Shown in pieces: positions 28,980 to 40,455 of a DNA stretch of 64,000 nucleotides. The translations under genes were made by a program, and so were the position numbers. Where the stretch lies: assembly GCA_025594325.1 (NCBI GenBank), contig JANHCV010000012.1, positions 806,001 through 870,000 on the forward strand. The letters run 5' to 3'. Within the stretch, counting starts at the first letter, position 1, and each line of letters starts with the position of its first letter. Source of the stretch: Blastocladiella emersonii ATCC 22665. Taxonomy: Eukaryota; Blastocladiomycota; Blastocladiomycetes; Blastocladiales; Blastocladiaceae. Under the pieces are notes generated by a model. It saw nothing but the letters and a program-made list of their open reading frames with translations, ran no database searches and was not told the origin of the DNA.

Positions 28980-31656
28980 CTAGCGGGGTGTCGGGGACAC
29001 GGCCGACTGGCGGCGGGGCGGGGGCGCGATTTCCGCCTGTTCGCCGCCAGCAACCGGTGCGGGAAGCGGCGGTGGGTAATGCTGCGACTGCTGGTGCTGC
29101 GCCTGCTGCTGCTGCGGGTACTGGTGCTGCTGCTGCTGGCGATGGTGGAGCTGCTGCATGAGGACGGGGGTGGCGCCGAGGATGAAGACCTGGAACAGGC
29201 GGCGCTTCTTGGCGGTGGCGATGACGAGGCGGCCGTTCTTGTCGCACAGGAACCGGAGCTGCGCCGAGTGCTGGATGACCTGCAGCTTCTCGCCCGTGTT
29301 GAGGTCACAGATCTCGACACTGTGCTCGCAGATCCCGATCACGTACAGGCCGGGCACCACGAGCAGCTTGCTCGGGTACGTCGTCCACCGGAACGCGGGC
29401 GTGTTGGGCTGCGCGGCGGCCTTGCCGTCGACAATGTGCGTGACGTGCCCGAAGGTCGCGAGGTACCGGCGCTTGGCCGCGGGGACCGCCGACATGCCGT
29501 CCTGGTACGGCGACACGGCGGCGGCGATCTTGCGGTTGACGGAAGTCTGGCGCAGCACGGTCATACGCATGGTCTGGAACGTGTTGGCCTCGATGGGCAG
29601 CTGGTCAAAGGTGCGCCACCGCTCCGACGAGGCCGCAGGCGCGCCGTCGGGCCCGCCGTGCGACCGGAACTCGGTCGCGACGCCGAGCTCGGTCACCTTG
29701 GCGTCCTCGACGTTGACGAGGTTGGCCTCGGCCGTGTAGTTGACGAGCAGGTCGCGCACGAAATACCCGTCGTGGAAGATGGACACGAACCGCGGGGCCT
29801 CGGGGAGCCAGAACGCCTTGACCTTCATGAATCGGAGGTACGGGTCCTTGGCCCACTCGAACAGCGTCACGTCGTTCTTGACCACGACGAGCATGAAGAT
29901 GGACCCGGCGGTGCGCTCGACGACGAAATTGGTCGAGTCCTTGGTCGACGGGATCTTGATAAAGTCCTCGAGCGGGTTGTTGGACCCGTCGATGCCCTGG
30001 TGCCGCGACCGGTCGAAGATGCCCGCGGGCTCGGGCATCTCGACGCGCTTACCCGCGAGCACCGCCGTGATCAGCTTGCGCATGCTGCCGAGCCGGTACT
30101 GGCGCACGTGGTCGTTCTTGCCGCACCGCGCCACCATGACCCCGTAGTCCTCGAGCACTGCGAGCTGCTTGAACCGCACCCCGCGGATCGCGAACACGAA
30201 GTTGCTGTTGCCCGCGCCGCCCGCACCGGCCGCGCCACCGGCCGCCGCGTTGCCGTTGGCGTCGGGCGTCAGGTCCGCGACGAGCAGACCCTTCTCGGTG
30301 CCGAGCAGCAGGTACGGCCCGATGAAGTCGGAGCACAGCACCTCCTCGTCGAGGATGTACGACTGCTTGGCCTCGATGATGGGCTTGCCCTTGACGTTCT
30401 GGTCCTCGTCGGCGACGTTGACGGCGGCGACCTGGACGTCCGAGACCTGGGCCTGGACGGCGTCGGCGTAGGCGCCCGATCCGGCGGACGAGGCCGTGGG
30501 GGCGGGGGAGACGGCGGCGGCGACGGCGGGCGAGGCGCCGTACTGCTGGCCACCGGCAGCGCCAGCGGCGGGCTGCTGCTGCAGGGCGTACTTGGCAGCG
30601 TCGTCGTCGTTATCGTTATCCTCGATGCGCTGGCCCGCGCGTTTCTTCTGGCGGAGGATCTTGGATTTCTCGACGAGGTCGGCGATCAGCTCGCGGCCGC
30701 GCAGGGTCTCGGCCTTCTGCATGAAGGGGTGGTTGAGCAGCTCGTTGCACGAGGGGCGGCGCTTCGGGTCGCGGGTGAGGCACAGGGCAATGAACTCGTT
30801 CATGGGTTTGGACCGCTTCTTGGGGTTCTTGAGGCCGAGCGGCTGCGCGTCCTGCAGGATGAGCTTGAGGGCGGTGAACGGGTGGATCTCGGCGAGCGGC
30901 GGGCACTTGTCGGCGAGCTCGATGACGGTGATGCCGATGGACCAGACGTCGGCCTTGGCGTCGTACCAGTTGTTGCGGTCGTTTTCGGACCGGATCACCT
31001 CGGGCGCCATCCAGAAGGGGGTCCCGATGAAGGAGTTGGCGCGCGTGTTGTTGCCCGAGAGGCGGGCCGAGACGCCAAAGTCGGCTACGCGAGTGGGTGC
31101 GAGTGTTAGCGGCGGTGGTGTGAGTTCTGCGAGGTGGACACGTACCGAGCTTGACCTCGCCGCCCTCGGTCAGCAGCAGGTTGCCGGCCTTGATGTCGCG
31201 GTGGATGTGTTTCGACTCGTGGAAGTAGGCGAGCCCCTTGACGGCCTCGTGGATGATGACGGAGATGGCCTCCTCGGACATGGGCTTGGGCAGCATCGAG
31301 TACAGCGTGTCGACGGACCCGCCGCCGCAGTACTCCATGGCGATCCACAGGTACAGGCCCTGCATGTAGGTGGTGAAGAGCTTGACGACGTTGACGTGGT
31401 CGCACTCCTTGAGGATCTCGACCTCCTGCCACGTCTCCTTGAGCTCCGACTCCTTGAGGTAGACGACCTTGATGGCCGACATGGTGTTGCCGCGCGACTT
31501 GATGCGGCCGCGGTACACGTAGCCGTAGTTGCCCTTGCCGAGCGTCTCGAGCACCTCCACGTCCTGGTCGGGCGGACCCAGCTTGCGCAGGTCGGGGCAC
31601 TTGTTGAGCACCGCCTGCAGCTTGGCCGGGTTGACCTGCTGCTGCTGGCTGCTCAT
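28980..31656 (-). CDS. STE20/GCK-type kinase with CNH domain (MAP4K-like)
   Basis: 871 aa, exons 31656-31146 and 31084-28980 (GTACGT to GCGTAG). Ser/Thr kinase that would act above MAPK cascades. The kinase domain covers residues ~30-290: Gly loop LGKGNYGYVYRG, the VAIK-type Lys in SAIKVVY, HRDIKAGN catalytic loop, DFGVS (formed across the splice), GTPFWMAPEV. A Lys/Arg and Asp/Asn-rich linker follows, then a C-terminal citron homology (CNH) domain from about residue 440 (FIGPYLLLGTEKGLLVADL, LLVVPGLYVIGICEHSVEI). The end is Gln/His/Pro-rich. MAP4K/germinal-centre kinases with CNH are typical of animals and some protists; most yeasts lack this architecture, which hints at an early-diverging fungus. 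ATG 31656 is the first before the conserved part; more upstream frame is proline-rich leader. Confidence 0.92.
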
Positions 31657-32131
31657 GTTGGCGGCGGGTGGGGTGGTGGTGGTCGGCGGTGGTGGTGCGT
31701 CGTCGCGCAGCGGTGGTCGCAGTAGTGGGGGACAGGCCGAGTGTGCGTGCGCGTGCGCGCCGAGTGCGGGCGGTTGTTGATCACGTAGTAGTTGCGTGGA
31801 GTGCGTGCGTGCGTGTGCTCCGTGGCCGCGATCGCTCGTTCCGTCCTCGACGAGAGGAGAGTTGGAGAGACTCTGCGGCCGAGGCGGCGGCGGCGACGCG
31901 TGGCGGCTCGGCCGAGTGGGTGGCGTTTTCCGGGCCACTGGATTTAGACGACGCGCTATTCGCTATTCCGCGCCACATCCCCACGTGCGCGAATCCGGAT
32001 GGGCTATTCCGGTTGCGACCTGCCACTCCTCTCCGCACGTCGCGGATCGCCCGCGTCGCACGCTCTCGTCCGCTTCCCGTCAGTGCGTCCCTCCTCTCTT
32101 CCCCCCAAAAACTTGCAACGAGATCAACACC

Positions 32132-32814
32132 ATGTCCTTTGTCAACATCGTCGGCGTCAACATCCCAAACAACGATGTGTCCTTCTTCTCCAACTTTGAG
32201 TTTGAGATCACGCTCGAGTGCCTGTCCGAGCTCAAGGACGGTCCGTCGTCGTCGCTGCTCTTGGGATCATGCACTAGATGGACGACCGCTCACCCACCCC
32301 CCAAATAGACCTCGAGTTCAAGGTCGTCTACGTGTGCTCGGCGACGGGCAAGCGCGCCGACCAGGTGCTCGAGAGCGTGTCGGTGGGCCCGATCCCCGCC
32401 GGCGTGAACCGGTTCACGCTCGAGACGCCGCCGCCGAACCCAGCCACCATCGACGCGCACGACCTGCTCGACGTGACCGTCGTGTTCCTGCAGGTCTCGT
32501 ACATGGGCTGCGAGTTCACCCGCATCGGCTACCTCGTCAACAACGAGTACAAGGACCCCGCCCTCGTCGCCGACCCGCCCGCCGTCCCGCTGCTCGACAA
32601 GATCTTCCGCAACATCCTCGCCGAGAAGCCCCGCGTCACCCGCTTCCACATCAACTGGGAGAACCCCAAGGCCACCTTCTACCCGGCCCACCTCGACGAG
32701 GCCGATACCGTCAACGCCGAGGCCCACGCCATGGTCACCGATGCTGCTGCGGCGGCCGCGGCGGCGGCAGCGTCCGCGGCGATGTCGGGGTTCCCACAGC
32801 CCGCCTCGTCCTAA
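32132..32814 (+). CDS. ASF1: Histone chaperone ASF1
   Basis: 204 aa, exons 32132-32240 and 32309-32814. The intron has a GTCCGT donor and AAATAG acceptor and joins LKD to DLEFKVVYV in frame. Asf1 binds the H3-H4 dimer and hands it to CAF-1/HIRA in chromatin assembly. The ~155-residue immunoglobulin-like core is complete: MSFVNIVGVNIPNND, FEFEITLECLSEL, FLQVSYMGCEFTRIGYLVNNEY, and TRFHINWENPKATFYP. The C-terminal tail is short and Ala-rich rather than the acidic tail of yeast Asf1. The start is fixed by the universally conserved MS-V-I-V-NN block. Confidence 0.97.
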
Positions 32815-33188
32815 TCTCCTTGTAACTACATCCACCAAACTATACGTCACACCCTTGCACAGCCTGCCTTCTCTGCTATCTTTGGTTGCGTCGTTCGAGA
32901 CGCAGTCGTCGTGACGTGAAACCCCCGCAAGTCGAGTCGGGCCGTCCCTCCACCGTCCACCGCGATCCGCGCGAGACACCCACCCCCACTTGCTGCAATG
33001 AACTCTCCACATGTATACCGGTCACTCTCGCCGACCGAGCTGCTCCAGCGCCTCGGCCCCATCGTCGGGTCCATGCGCGTCGCTGGCGCTCCGCCCGGTG
33101 TCGACGGTACACCCCGTCGCACGTCGCGTCCCGGAGGGCCCGCACTCATTATAGTCTCCTAGTCTTTGCGCCGTTGACGCAGGCCGCC

Positions 33189-35036
33189 ATGTCCGCCGCG
33201 CGCCCGCCGTCCGAGTCCGCGACGACCGCGTCGCCTGCGCCGTCGCCGGCTCCCGCGCAACGCGCTCCACCTGCCGCCGCCGCCCCGCCGCAGCAAACGC
33301 AGTCGTGGTACTGCCAGCCGTGCAAGAAGCCCTTCAGCTCCGAAAAGACCCTGCTCACCCACGAGATGTCGACCAAGCACAAGGTCGCTGTCGCCAAGTT
33401 CGGCGGGAGTGCGCCGGCTCGGGCGCCTGCGCCGGCACTAGCTCCGGCGGCAACCGCGCGGCCTGCAACGCCGAGCGGACCGGGCGGATCGGGTACGCTT
33501 TGGGGTGCGAGCGCTTGACGGTGTCGGTTCTCACGCGACGCGTGGGCATGTAGACGTTGTCACCGAACTCCGCAGGATCCAGTCCCTCGGCACCCTCGCC
33601 GACGCGATCGCCGCGTACTGGAAGCTCGCACAGCGTACGCCCTCCCACTTCCCACCCCACCCCTACCCTTCCCACCCGCTACTCACCCGACCCTTCGTGT
33701 AGACGCGTGGACCGCCCTCGCCCGCCCGCGCGACACCGCGACCGTGCTGTGCATCTTGCTCAAGCTCCTCCTCGCCGAACCGCGCCCGTCCGTCCCGCCC
33801 ACGGCGTCGCTCCCGCTCCCACTCGACGCATTGCTCGCCGAGACCCGACGTACGCTCGCGCGGGTCCTCGTCCTCGAGGGTGTCGGCGCCGCCGAGGCGC
33901 GGGACTTGATCCGCACTACGATGTTTGGCGAGGGCTGGGCGGAGGTGGTGCGCGGGGCCATGGCGGAGGGCGAGGCCGCGGCGTGGGCGCCCAAGGCGAT
34001 CGGACGCGTGCTGGGCGAGAAGATGGTGGATGTGGTGGTGGCGGGGCACGTCGAGGAGGCGTGGCTCGTTGAGGCGAGGGATCCTGTCGTCGCGCCGTGT
34101 GTCATGTATCTCGGCGTCGAGGTCGCGCAAAGGTACGTTTGGGCGACACGGTGTAACCTGGCATGGGACTGAACCCTCGTACGCGCGCGCGTGTAGCGAA
34201 TCCGATTTTGGGAAGTGGACCGACCGCGTCGTCGATTACTGGCTGTCGCAGGGCGAGACCGCGCACCCATCTCTCCTCGCGTGGACGCGGTGGCTGCTCG
34301 CTCGACCTGGAATCGAGGCGGCGCAGCAGTTGCGGCGGCGGATTGCGCTCATTGGGCTGTGCTGTGCGAGCCTGCTCGGTACGTACTCTCGCGCTGGTGG
34401 TCCGCGTCGTCCCGTTGGTCTCACCGAACCGCGCGGCGTGTAGGTGACCGCATGAGCGCGAAATGGATCGTGCAGCGGTGCAAGGACGACGCCGAGTTCG
34501 TAGCCTCGCGCGAGGTCAAGGTACGCTGCGCTGAACCACGTATCCTTCGCTCTCAGGCTGACCATGCCTTACGCGAACGCGTAGCACCTCCTGCTCGCCC
34601 TCGACAACCCGAGCGACCACGCGACGTACCACTACGGCATCGGCGCGTCGGCCGCCGTGATGCAGCAAGTCCACGTCAAGTCGGCGCAACCACACCAGCC
34701 GCTCCTAGCCATCGCCAAGACGATGCGGACCGACGCGGAGATCAAACTGTTGCAGCTCGCGGTGCGCGAGGTCTCGTCGCTGTCCCCGCTCGGTGTCACC
34801 TTGCCTGTGAGTTACTGGTGATACAGCGAAGGTCTAGAGCTGCTGCCAGTTTCACACTTTAGCGAACATGACGTACAACTCTGTAGGCTCACGATGTCGG
34901 CCGAATGCGGCGGTTGTCGCACTTCTGGCTCAGACGACGAGAGCAATCTTCCGCTCTCAGACACGGGCTTCCGCCTGACGAGTCAATACTACGATTTGCA
35001 TGCTGGAAGGTGGTCTCGCTCCTGAGCGGGCCTTAA
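33189..35036 (+). CDS. U1-type zinc-finger protein, seven exons, function unknown
   Basis: 481 aa by splicing 33189-33492, 33554-33634, 33703-34132, 34197-34378, 34444-34520, 34585-34806 and 34887-35036; every junction has GT..AG and keeps frame. The N-terminus is Pro/Ala-rich, then a C2H2 finger of the U1/matrin class (WYCQPCKKPFSSEKTLLTHE, spacing C-x2-C, with H-x5-H). The rest is helical, Ala/Leu-rich and TPR-like in look (DAIAAYWKLAQ, LGVEVAQSESDFGKW, LLLALDNPSDHATYHYG), but I cannot name a family. The last intron (GTGAGT to CTGTAG) could be skipped, ending the protein at 34821. An ATG at 32998 opens a separate 54-codon frame that I could not join. Confidence 0.7.
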
Positions 35037-35227
35037 ACTCGTCGCAGAGGCGTGATCTCGCATCACGTGTGTGGCGCGGCGCGTCCCGAAGGTTGAGCGG
35101 AGCGGCGACGAGATGCTGAAAAAAAGCGTGACGAGCCACGATTCAGTATTATGTGCAACAGGAAACCAGACGCGCTCGCCTAAGGGCGTGCTCAGACCAA
35201 CAAATGTCTCGGAACTTCCTATCTTTG

Positions 35228-36898
35228 TCAGTCCGTCCCCTCGCGGTCGGCCTCGTCCGCTCGTTTAGCGACGAGACGCATGATTTCTTCCTTTACAGAG
35301 GTTCCAACGCGAGTCGAATCGAGTTTCACTGCCCTAAGGTTCGGCGGGAACCGATCAATGAGCAGCTGCGCGCCCGCGTCCGTGATCCCGTCGTTCCAGC
35401 TGAGGTCCAGCGCGGTCAGCGTGCGAGGGAAAGCAGGAACAAGCGCCTCAAGACTCGCGTCGGTGACCCTCGCAGAAGCAAGCTGAAGTTTCTCGAGCTG
35501 CGGCGGGAGGTGCGCCGCGAGGTCGAGCAGGTCCGAGTGATCGAGCTGGCAGTAGCCGAGTTTTAGTACACGCAAGGACAAGGGGAACCGCGAGGTGTAA
35601 GCTCGAAGCTCGTTGTGTTCGAGTTGAATAGAGCCGAGATCCAGTTGCTTAAGCGTCGGGGGCAAGGCGGCAGCGAGCTCGAAATGGGCTTCTCTGTTGA
35701 AGAAATTGCCGCTCGTGTTGAGCGTTGTCAGCGAACGCGGGATCGCGCGGGCAAGCGCAGTCGCAGAAGTGTTGTTGAGCCAGCAGTACACCACGTCGAG
35801 CCGGCGAAGGCCGTCGGGGAAGGTCCAGTCGAACGGAGCGCCATTGCCGTTTCCGTTAAGCGGGTTGTTTGTGAGTGAGAGATGGTCGAGTCCTGGCGGG
35901 AATAGCGGACCCGCTTGCATTAGCCCGGTGCCCGTGAGATAGTTGCGAGCGAGGTCGAGCCTGCGCAAGATTTGAGGAACAATTGCAAGTAGCTCGAGTA
36001 CCGCTGTATCCTTCATCCCACAGTCTGAGAGGTCAAGATCCGTGAGCGATGGTGGAAGAGCGCGGAAGGGGAACGTGAAGCCGCTTCGACAGTGGAAACC
36101 GAGGGAAGTGAGGTTCGAGGGCCAGGTCCAGCGCTCGAGCTTGGCGGCCTTCGGCGGCTGGACAAGCCACGGCGAGGTAATATCGATGCTTGCGAGCGTG
36201 GGCGGCAAATCGAGTGCAAGGAAGCGGGACCAGTCGAGCGAGCAAGCGTCGAGGCGAATGATGCGCAAGGATTGCTTCGGGCTGGCAAACGCGTCGTTGA
36301 GCATGCGAATCCCCGACGCCCGAATCCACAGTTCGCGCAGCTCGAGATCGGTGACGAGTCCCGAAGCGACCTCGTCGGCAATCGCGTGAATCTTGGCGTC
36401 CATGGTCTCCGTGCTGATCGGCGGTTCGGGGCTATTGGTGCGGATTCCAAGAGTAATCAAGTACACGAACACGGCGCTGCCGAGGTAGTGCTGCTCGCGC
36501 ATAAGCCCCGAGTTGCGCCACCACTCGACCGTGGAGAGGTGACCAGCGTTTATCACACCGAGCAGCGCTTGACTGGTGCACTCGACGGGGAAACCGGCAG
36601 CTATGCGCTTGTCCAGCACAGCTGCGGCACCGCGCACGCTCGCGGCTTCGGTCGAAAGTGCAGGCGAATGCTGAAGCATTGCTCGTTGGACGCGAGGGGC
36701 CGCGTCCTCGCTCAAGACATGCGAATACTGCAAGAGTCCATGAACGTCGTTCGGATCGTCGTGCGCCCAGACGGCACAAGCAAGAATCCGCTCGAGGATT
36801 TGAGGTATCGCGAGCTTCACGGGCGTGAATGCGAGTTGAGCGAGCCGTTCGGGCAAGTCGGCATGATCCATGGTTTCTCCTCTGTCGACACGTTTCAT
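35228..36898 (-). CDS. Leucine-rich-repeat protein, copy 1
   Basis: Intronless, 556 aa from 36898; in-frame ATGs at 37000 and 37192 also exist. I prefer 36898 because the TCATGTGA promoter-type motif lies at 36996-37003, about 100 bases before it, as in the array genes. The N-terminal ~200 residues are helical (ILERILACAVWAHDDP, TVEWWRNSGLM), and the rest is at least ten LRRs of the type LPPSLTDLDLSDC, PPTLKQLDLGSI, PRTLTALDLSWN. No signal peptide or TM is seen in this start, so probably an intracellular adaptor, perhaps F-box-like in role, though no F-box is recognised. The paralog at 37316-38911 is broken. Confidence 0.85.
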   Translation of the reverse strand: MKRVDRGETMDHADLPERLAQLAFTPVKLAIPQILERILACAVWAHDDPNDVHGLLQYSHVLSEDAAPRVQRAMLQHSPALSTEAASVRGAAAVLDKRIAAGFPVECTSQALLGVINAGHLSTVEWWRNSGLMREQHYLGSAVFVYLITLGIRTNSPEPPISTETMDAKIHAIADEVASGLVTDLELRELWIRASGIRMLNDAFASPKQSLRIIRLDACSLDWSRFLALDLPPTLASIDITSPWLVQPPKAAKLERWTWPSNLTSLGFHCRSGFTFPFRALPPSLTDLDLSDCGMKDTAVLELLAIVPQILRRLDLARNYLTGTGLMQAGPLFPPGLDHLSLTNNPLNGNGNGAPFDWTFPDGLRRLDVVYCWLNNTSATALARAIPRSLTTLNTSGNFFNREAHFELAAALPPTLKQLDLGSIQLEHNELRAYTSRFPLSLRVLKLGYCQLDHSDLLDLAAHLPPQLEKLQLASARVTDASLEALVPAFPRTLTALDLSWNDGITDAGAQLLIDRFPPNLRAVKLDSTRVGTSVKEEIMRLVAKRADEADREGTD

Positions 36899-37315
36899 TA
36901 GGTTACATAGAGCTGCCACGAGGGTCAGGGAGGTTAGTCGCAGAGAGCGGGGGACGGCGGCGAGCTCGCCCGTCAACTCGAGCACGCTTGGTCGGGTCAT
37001 GTGAGGCGGGATGAGTCGGATCAGAGTCCAGATCAGGGTTGCTGCGCTACCGCCTCCCGTCCTCGGCGCTCTCGGCTCCCGCCGCAGAGGCACGAGCGGG
37101 GGCTCGGGGTGTCGCGCAGCGAGAAAATTTGTCTCCAAATTCGCGCGTGACGGACGCGAGACAAGTGACGCGTTTCGCGACGCCTGCCGCATGGAGCGCT
37201 CACATGGCCATGGCCAGTTGCTGCGCGGTTGAAACTGTCAGTGAGCTCGTGCGAAAAGAGATACTTTGCATTGAAGCGGAACGGTCAGCGCACGATGAAA
37301 TGAATGGTCATACAT

Positions 37316-38911
37316 TCAAAACTCATCAGCTTCATCGTCGTTGTAAGTAGCCGCTTCCTTGTCCCTGACAGTTTTGGAGACGCGACACCGAATCGCCTTC
37401 ATCCACTTGTTGTCGATGTGCGGTCCGCTCAGAGAAAGGTACTCGAGATTTGGCGGAAGATGACCGATGAGCAGCCTGGCGCCAGTATTTGTAATGCTCG
37501 TTTCACCGATGCCAAAGAGGGTCAGTGTGGCAGGGAACGCTGGGGCAAGCCTTTCCATGGCAGAGTCATCAATGTTGGCGGAATACAGTTGAAGCTCTTT
37601 CAGCTGAGGCGGTAGTAGCTTCACAATTTGGCCAAGCTCGTCAGGGCTCAGGCTGGCGCGAGACAAATCAAGAACGCGCAAAGCTGGGGGGAAACGTTGG
37701 GCGTATTCAATAAGTTCGGCGTACTTGAGTTCACAATTGGATAAGATCAGCCGCTTGAGAGTCGAAGGAAGCGCGGCTGCAAGAGCTTTGTGGGCGTCCT
37801 TGCTCATTATGGTGGAAGAAATATTCAATGATTTGAGTGAGCCAGGAATCGCTTGAGTAAGCGCAAGCCCTGCAGCGGATCTAAGCTCGCAATGATAGAG
37901 ATCGAGTGTGACGAGGTCGCTTGGAAACGTCCAGTTAAAACCTCCTGGAGCAGTTGGCATCCAAAGCGGGTTGCGCCGAAGCACTAAATGTCTGAGCTGG
38001 CATGGGAATAACGGCCCTGCTTGGTTGAGCCCGGTGCCAGTTAATCCAATAGACGTGAGGTTGAGCTTGTGCAAGTTCGAAGGCAAAGCAGGAAGCAGCT
38101 TGATTAGTTCTGCGTCGCCAATGGGACAGTTTGAGAGGTCAAGAACAGTCAATGTAGCAGGGAGGGTGCGAAACGGGAAAGTGATCCCGTTGTAAGCACA
38201 CTGGAAGGTGAGAGAAGTGAGGTGCGGCGGCCACGGCCAGCCCTCGAGATGAGCTGGCTCAGGCAGTTGAATGAGCCAGACGGAAGCCACTTCCAACTGG
38301 GTGAGTGTGGGCGGAAACCTGAGAGCGAAAAAGCGAGACCAATCAAGATTGGAGTTGTGGATGCGGAGCGAAAGAATCTCGTGCGGTGGGTTTGCAAACG
38401 CCTTGTTGAGCAATGGAACGGTCGACCACTGAATCCATTTGTCTTCGATCTTGAGCTCGGTTGTGCGACCGGCCTTCAAGTCGCGAGAAATTGGACGAAA
38501 TCTAGCATCCAGAACGTGTGCGGGGGTCGGTGGGGCGAAGTCACCGTTAAAGCCGAAGGTAAACCCCCAGACCAAGCGGTTGGGCTCGAAATGCTTGGAG
38601 CGGACAAGGCCTGATGTGATCCACCACTCGACGGTTGGAAGGCGGCCACGCTCGATGGCACCACCGAGGGCACGCTGAGAGCATGAGACGGTGAAGCCTC
38701 AGGACTTCCACTTTTCGAGAAAGTGCACGGCGCCGCGCTCGCTAGCTCGATCCGTTGCGGGTACAAGCGACCGCTGGAGAACGGCGCGGATGACACGCGG
38801 CGCGGAGCTCTCGGTAAAGACGCGAGAGTACTGAGAGAGACCGGTCACATCTTCGGGGTCTGCGTGAGCCCAAACAGCATAAACAAGAATCCGCTCGAGA
38901 ACCTCGGCCAT
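37316..38911 (-). pseudogene. Leucine-rich-repeat protein, copy 2, broken by one stop
   Basis: Paralog of copy 1 in the same orientation. From ATG 38911 (MAEVLERILVYAVWAHADP) the frame runs 70 codons and meets TGA at 38701-38699, right after EKWKS; the very same frame then continues for 460 codons (GFTVSCSQRALGG, TVEWWITSGL, and the LRRs PATLTVLDLSNC, PSTLKRLILSNC, PPNLEYLSLSG) to the stop at 37316. Compared with copy 1 the N-terminal ~20 residues are also lost through a small deletion. The rest is intact, so inactivation looks recent. A TCATGTGA motif lies upstream near 39048. Confidence 0.82.
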
Positions 38912-39249
38912 GGCGAGCTTGACGGGTGGCCCCGCGGGGGCAGTTACGTTTCATCAAGTTACATGGAGTGAAAAGGTCGGCGGGGAGCGAGGAACCGGAG
39001 GCGGAGCGGCGGGCGACTCGAAAGGCGAGGCGAAGCGGGTTTTCGGTCATGTGATGCTGACCGATCGGGTTTCAGCCCGTTTTTGGAGGCTAGCGATCGC
39101 GGCGCGCAACATTCCGGCGCCGCGCCGCGCCGCGGGCATTCAACAAATCGCGGCCGCTCCTTCCTCTCTCCCACCCGCCCACACGCACCATCACTGCAAC
39201 GCAACGCTACTTGCTGCAAAGCACCCGCCGAATTTATTTATCATCCACG

Positions 39250-39823
39250 ATGCAGGCCGCTATTGTCCGCGCAGCAACCACCGTGGCCCCGCGCACGCGC
39301 AAGGCCGTGCTCACGCTGGTGCGCCGCGATCCCTGCCCATTCGGCGCCTGCGCCACCCAGGTCCCGCTGACCGTTTTTTGGTCGGTAGACACCACGCGCC
39401 GTGGAGCGCGTCAAGGACCTCGCCAAGGAGGACTCGATTCTCCGCGTCGGCGTCAAGAAGAAGGGTGCGTGTTGCGCGCTCGCGTCGCCTGCCGGTCCGA
39501 CTCGAGGGCTGACCCTTTCCATCCATGTAGGCTGCTCCGGCCTCCAGTACTCGCTCGACTACGTCAAGGCGAAGCAGCGGTTTGACGAGGAGGTGGTGCA
39601 GGACGGTACGCTCCTTCCGCCCAACCCGGCCTCTTCCCATCACCCGGTGCTGACCCACACTCGTCCGTGTGTAGGCGCGCGCGTACTCATCGAGTCCAAG
39701 GCGCTGCTGTCGATTCTCGGTTCCGAGATGGACTACGTGCAGGACAAGCTGTCGTCGCAGTTTGTGTTCAGCAACCCGAACGTCAAGGAGAGCTGCGGGT
39801 GCGGCCAGAGCTTCATGGTGTAG
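39250..39823 (+). CDS. ISA1: Iron-sulfur assembly protein ISA1 (A-type carrier)
   Basis: 122 aa, four exons: 39250-39318, 39389-39464, 39531-39605, 39675-39823. It acts in mitochondrial maturation of [4Fe-4S] proteins together with Isa2 and Iba57. The N-terminal ~20 residues are basic and hydroxylated (VRAATTVAPRTRKAVL), consistent with a matrix presequence. The HesB/IscA core is complete: LTLTPRAVERVKDLAKED, VGVKKKGCSGLQYSLDYV, and the C-terminal ESCGCGQSF. All three cluster-binding Cys (GCSG and CGCG) are present. Introns of 66-70 bases use GTGCGC, GTGCGT and GTACGC donors. Length and tail favour ISA1 over ISA2. Confidence 0.93.
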
Positions 39824-40093
39824 CGAAGCCCTCTCGACTTCCTCCTTGCGTGCTCCTCCTCAACCGTTCCCTCTCCCTCCCGTCCCTCGTTTTGCTTTGT
39901 ACTATTCTCCTCCTCCTAGCCCCCCCTTGCGCGCACCGCCGGTCGCTACCGCCGGTCGCTACCGCCTCCCTCGCCTGATATCCCATGCCCTGTAACTAAA
40001 CGACCTCGTCTTACTCGACCTTCTGTCTCGCATGACGCGCCGTGAATGTGGAAGATGCGTGTATCAAAACCTGCCAGGGAGCGACCCGCCCGC

Positions 40094-40455
40094 TCACAGG
40101 TCGTAGTCGATGGCCATGATATCGTCGATGAGCGGCTTGATGACCTCCTGCACGACGCGCTGGTGCGTCGGGTGCGGCGAGTAGGTCGCGAGGGCCTCGC
40201 GCGACGCCATCTCGGTCACGAACGCTACGGAACACGCGCGTCCGTCAGTCGGCGGCCGATCCCCGTCAACAACCGCCCGCACGTACCGTACTCGAACCCC
40301 TTGTGGCGGTCCGTGAACGACTTGCCAAACGACGCGCGCGTGATGAGGTCCGGGAACGCGGCCTGGAGCGCGAGCAGCTCCTTGCCCATGTTGGCGATGG
40401 CCGCCTCGCTCGCGTCGGCCTTGATCTTGAACAGCACAATGTGGACGATGGGCAT
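40094..40455 (-). CDS. Stress-responsive A/B barrel (Dabb) protein
   Basis: 99 aa, exons 40455-40287 and 40224-40094 (GTACGT to CCGTAG). A small dimeric alpha/beta-barrel domain: start MPIVHIVLFKIK and the middle FGKSFTDRHKGFEYAFVTEM (formed across the splice) are diagnostic, as is the end HQRVVQEVIKPLIDDI. Members are found in plants, fungi and bacteria; some bind small molecules or catalyse cyclisation, but for stand-alone fungal ones the role is mostly unknown. No targeting signal is seen. Confidence 0.9.

Noticed and set aside
29079-31109. 676-codon plus-strand open frame opposite the kinase gene
   Set aside because: It is the codon-mirror of the kinase exon in GC-rich DNA. Its protein is Val/Leu/Gly/Arg-rich without domains, while the minus strand shows a complete kinase and CNH domain.
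32998-33162. Short ORF starting MNSPHVYRSLSPTELLQ as first exon of the zinc-finger gene
   Set aside because: Its best donor (GTACAC) and the acceptor before 33182 do not keep frame with the zinc-finger exon.
38699-38701. TGA in the LRR gene as a selenocysteine or recoding site
   Set aside because: The intact paralog has an ordinary residue region there, no redox motif surrounds it, and a nonsense mutation is far simpler.
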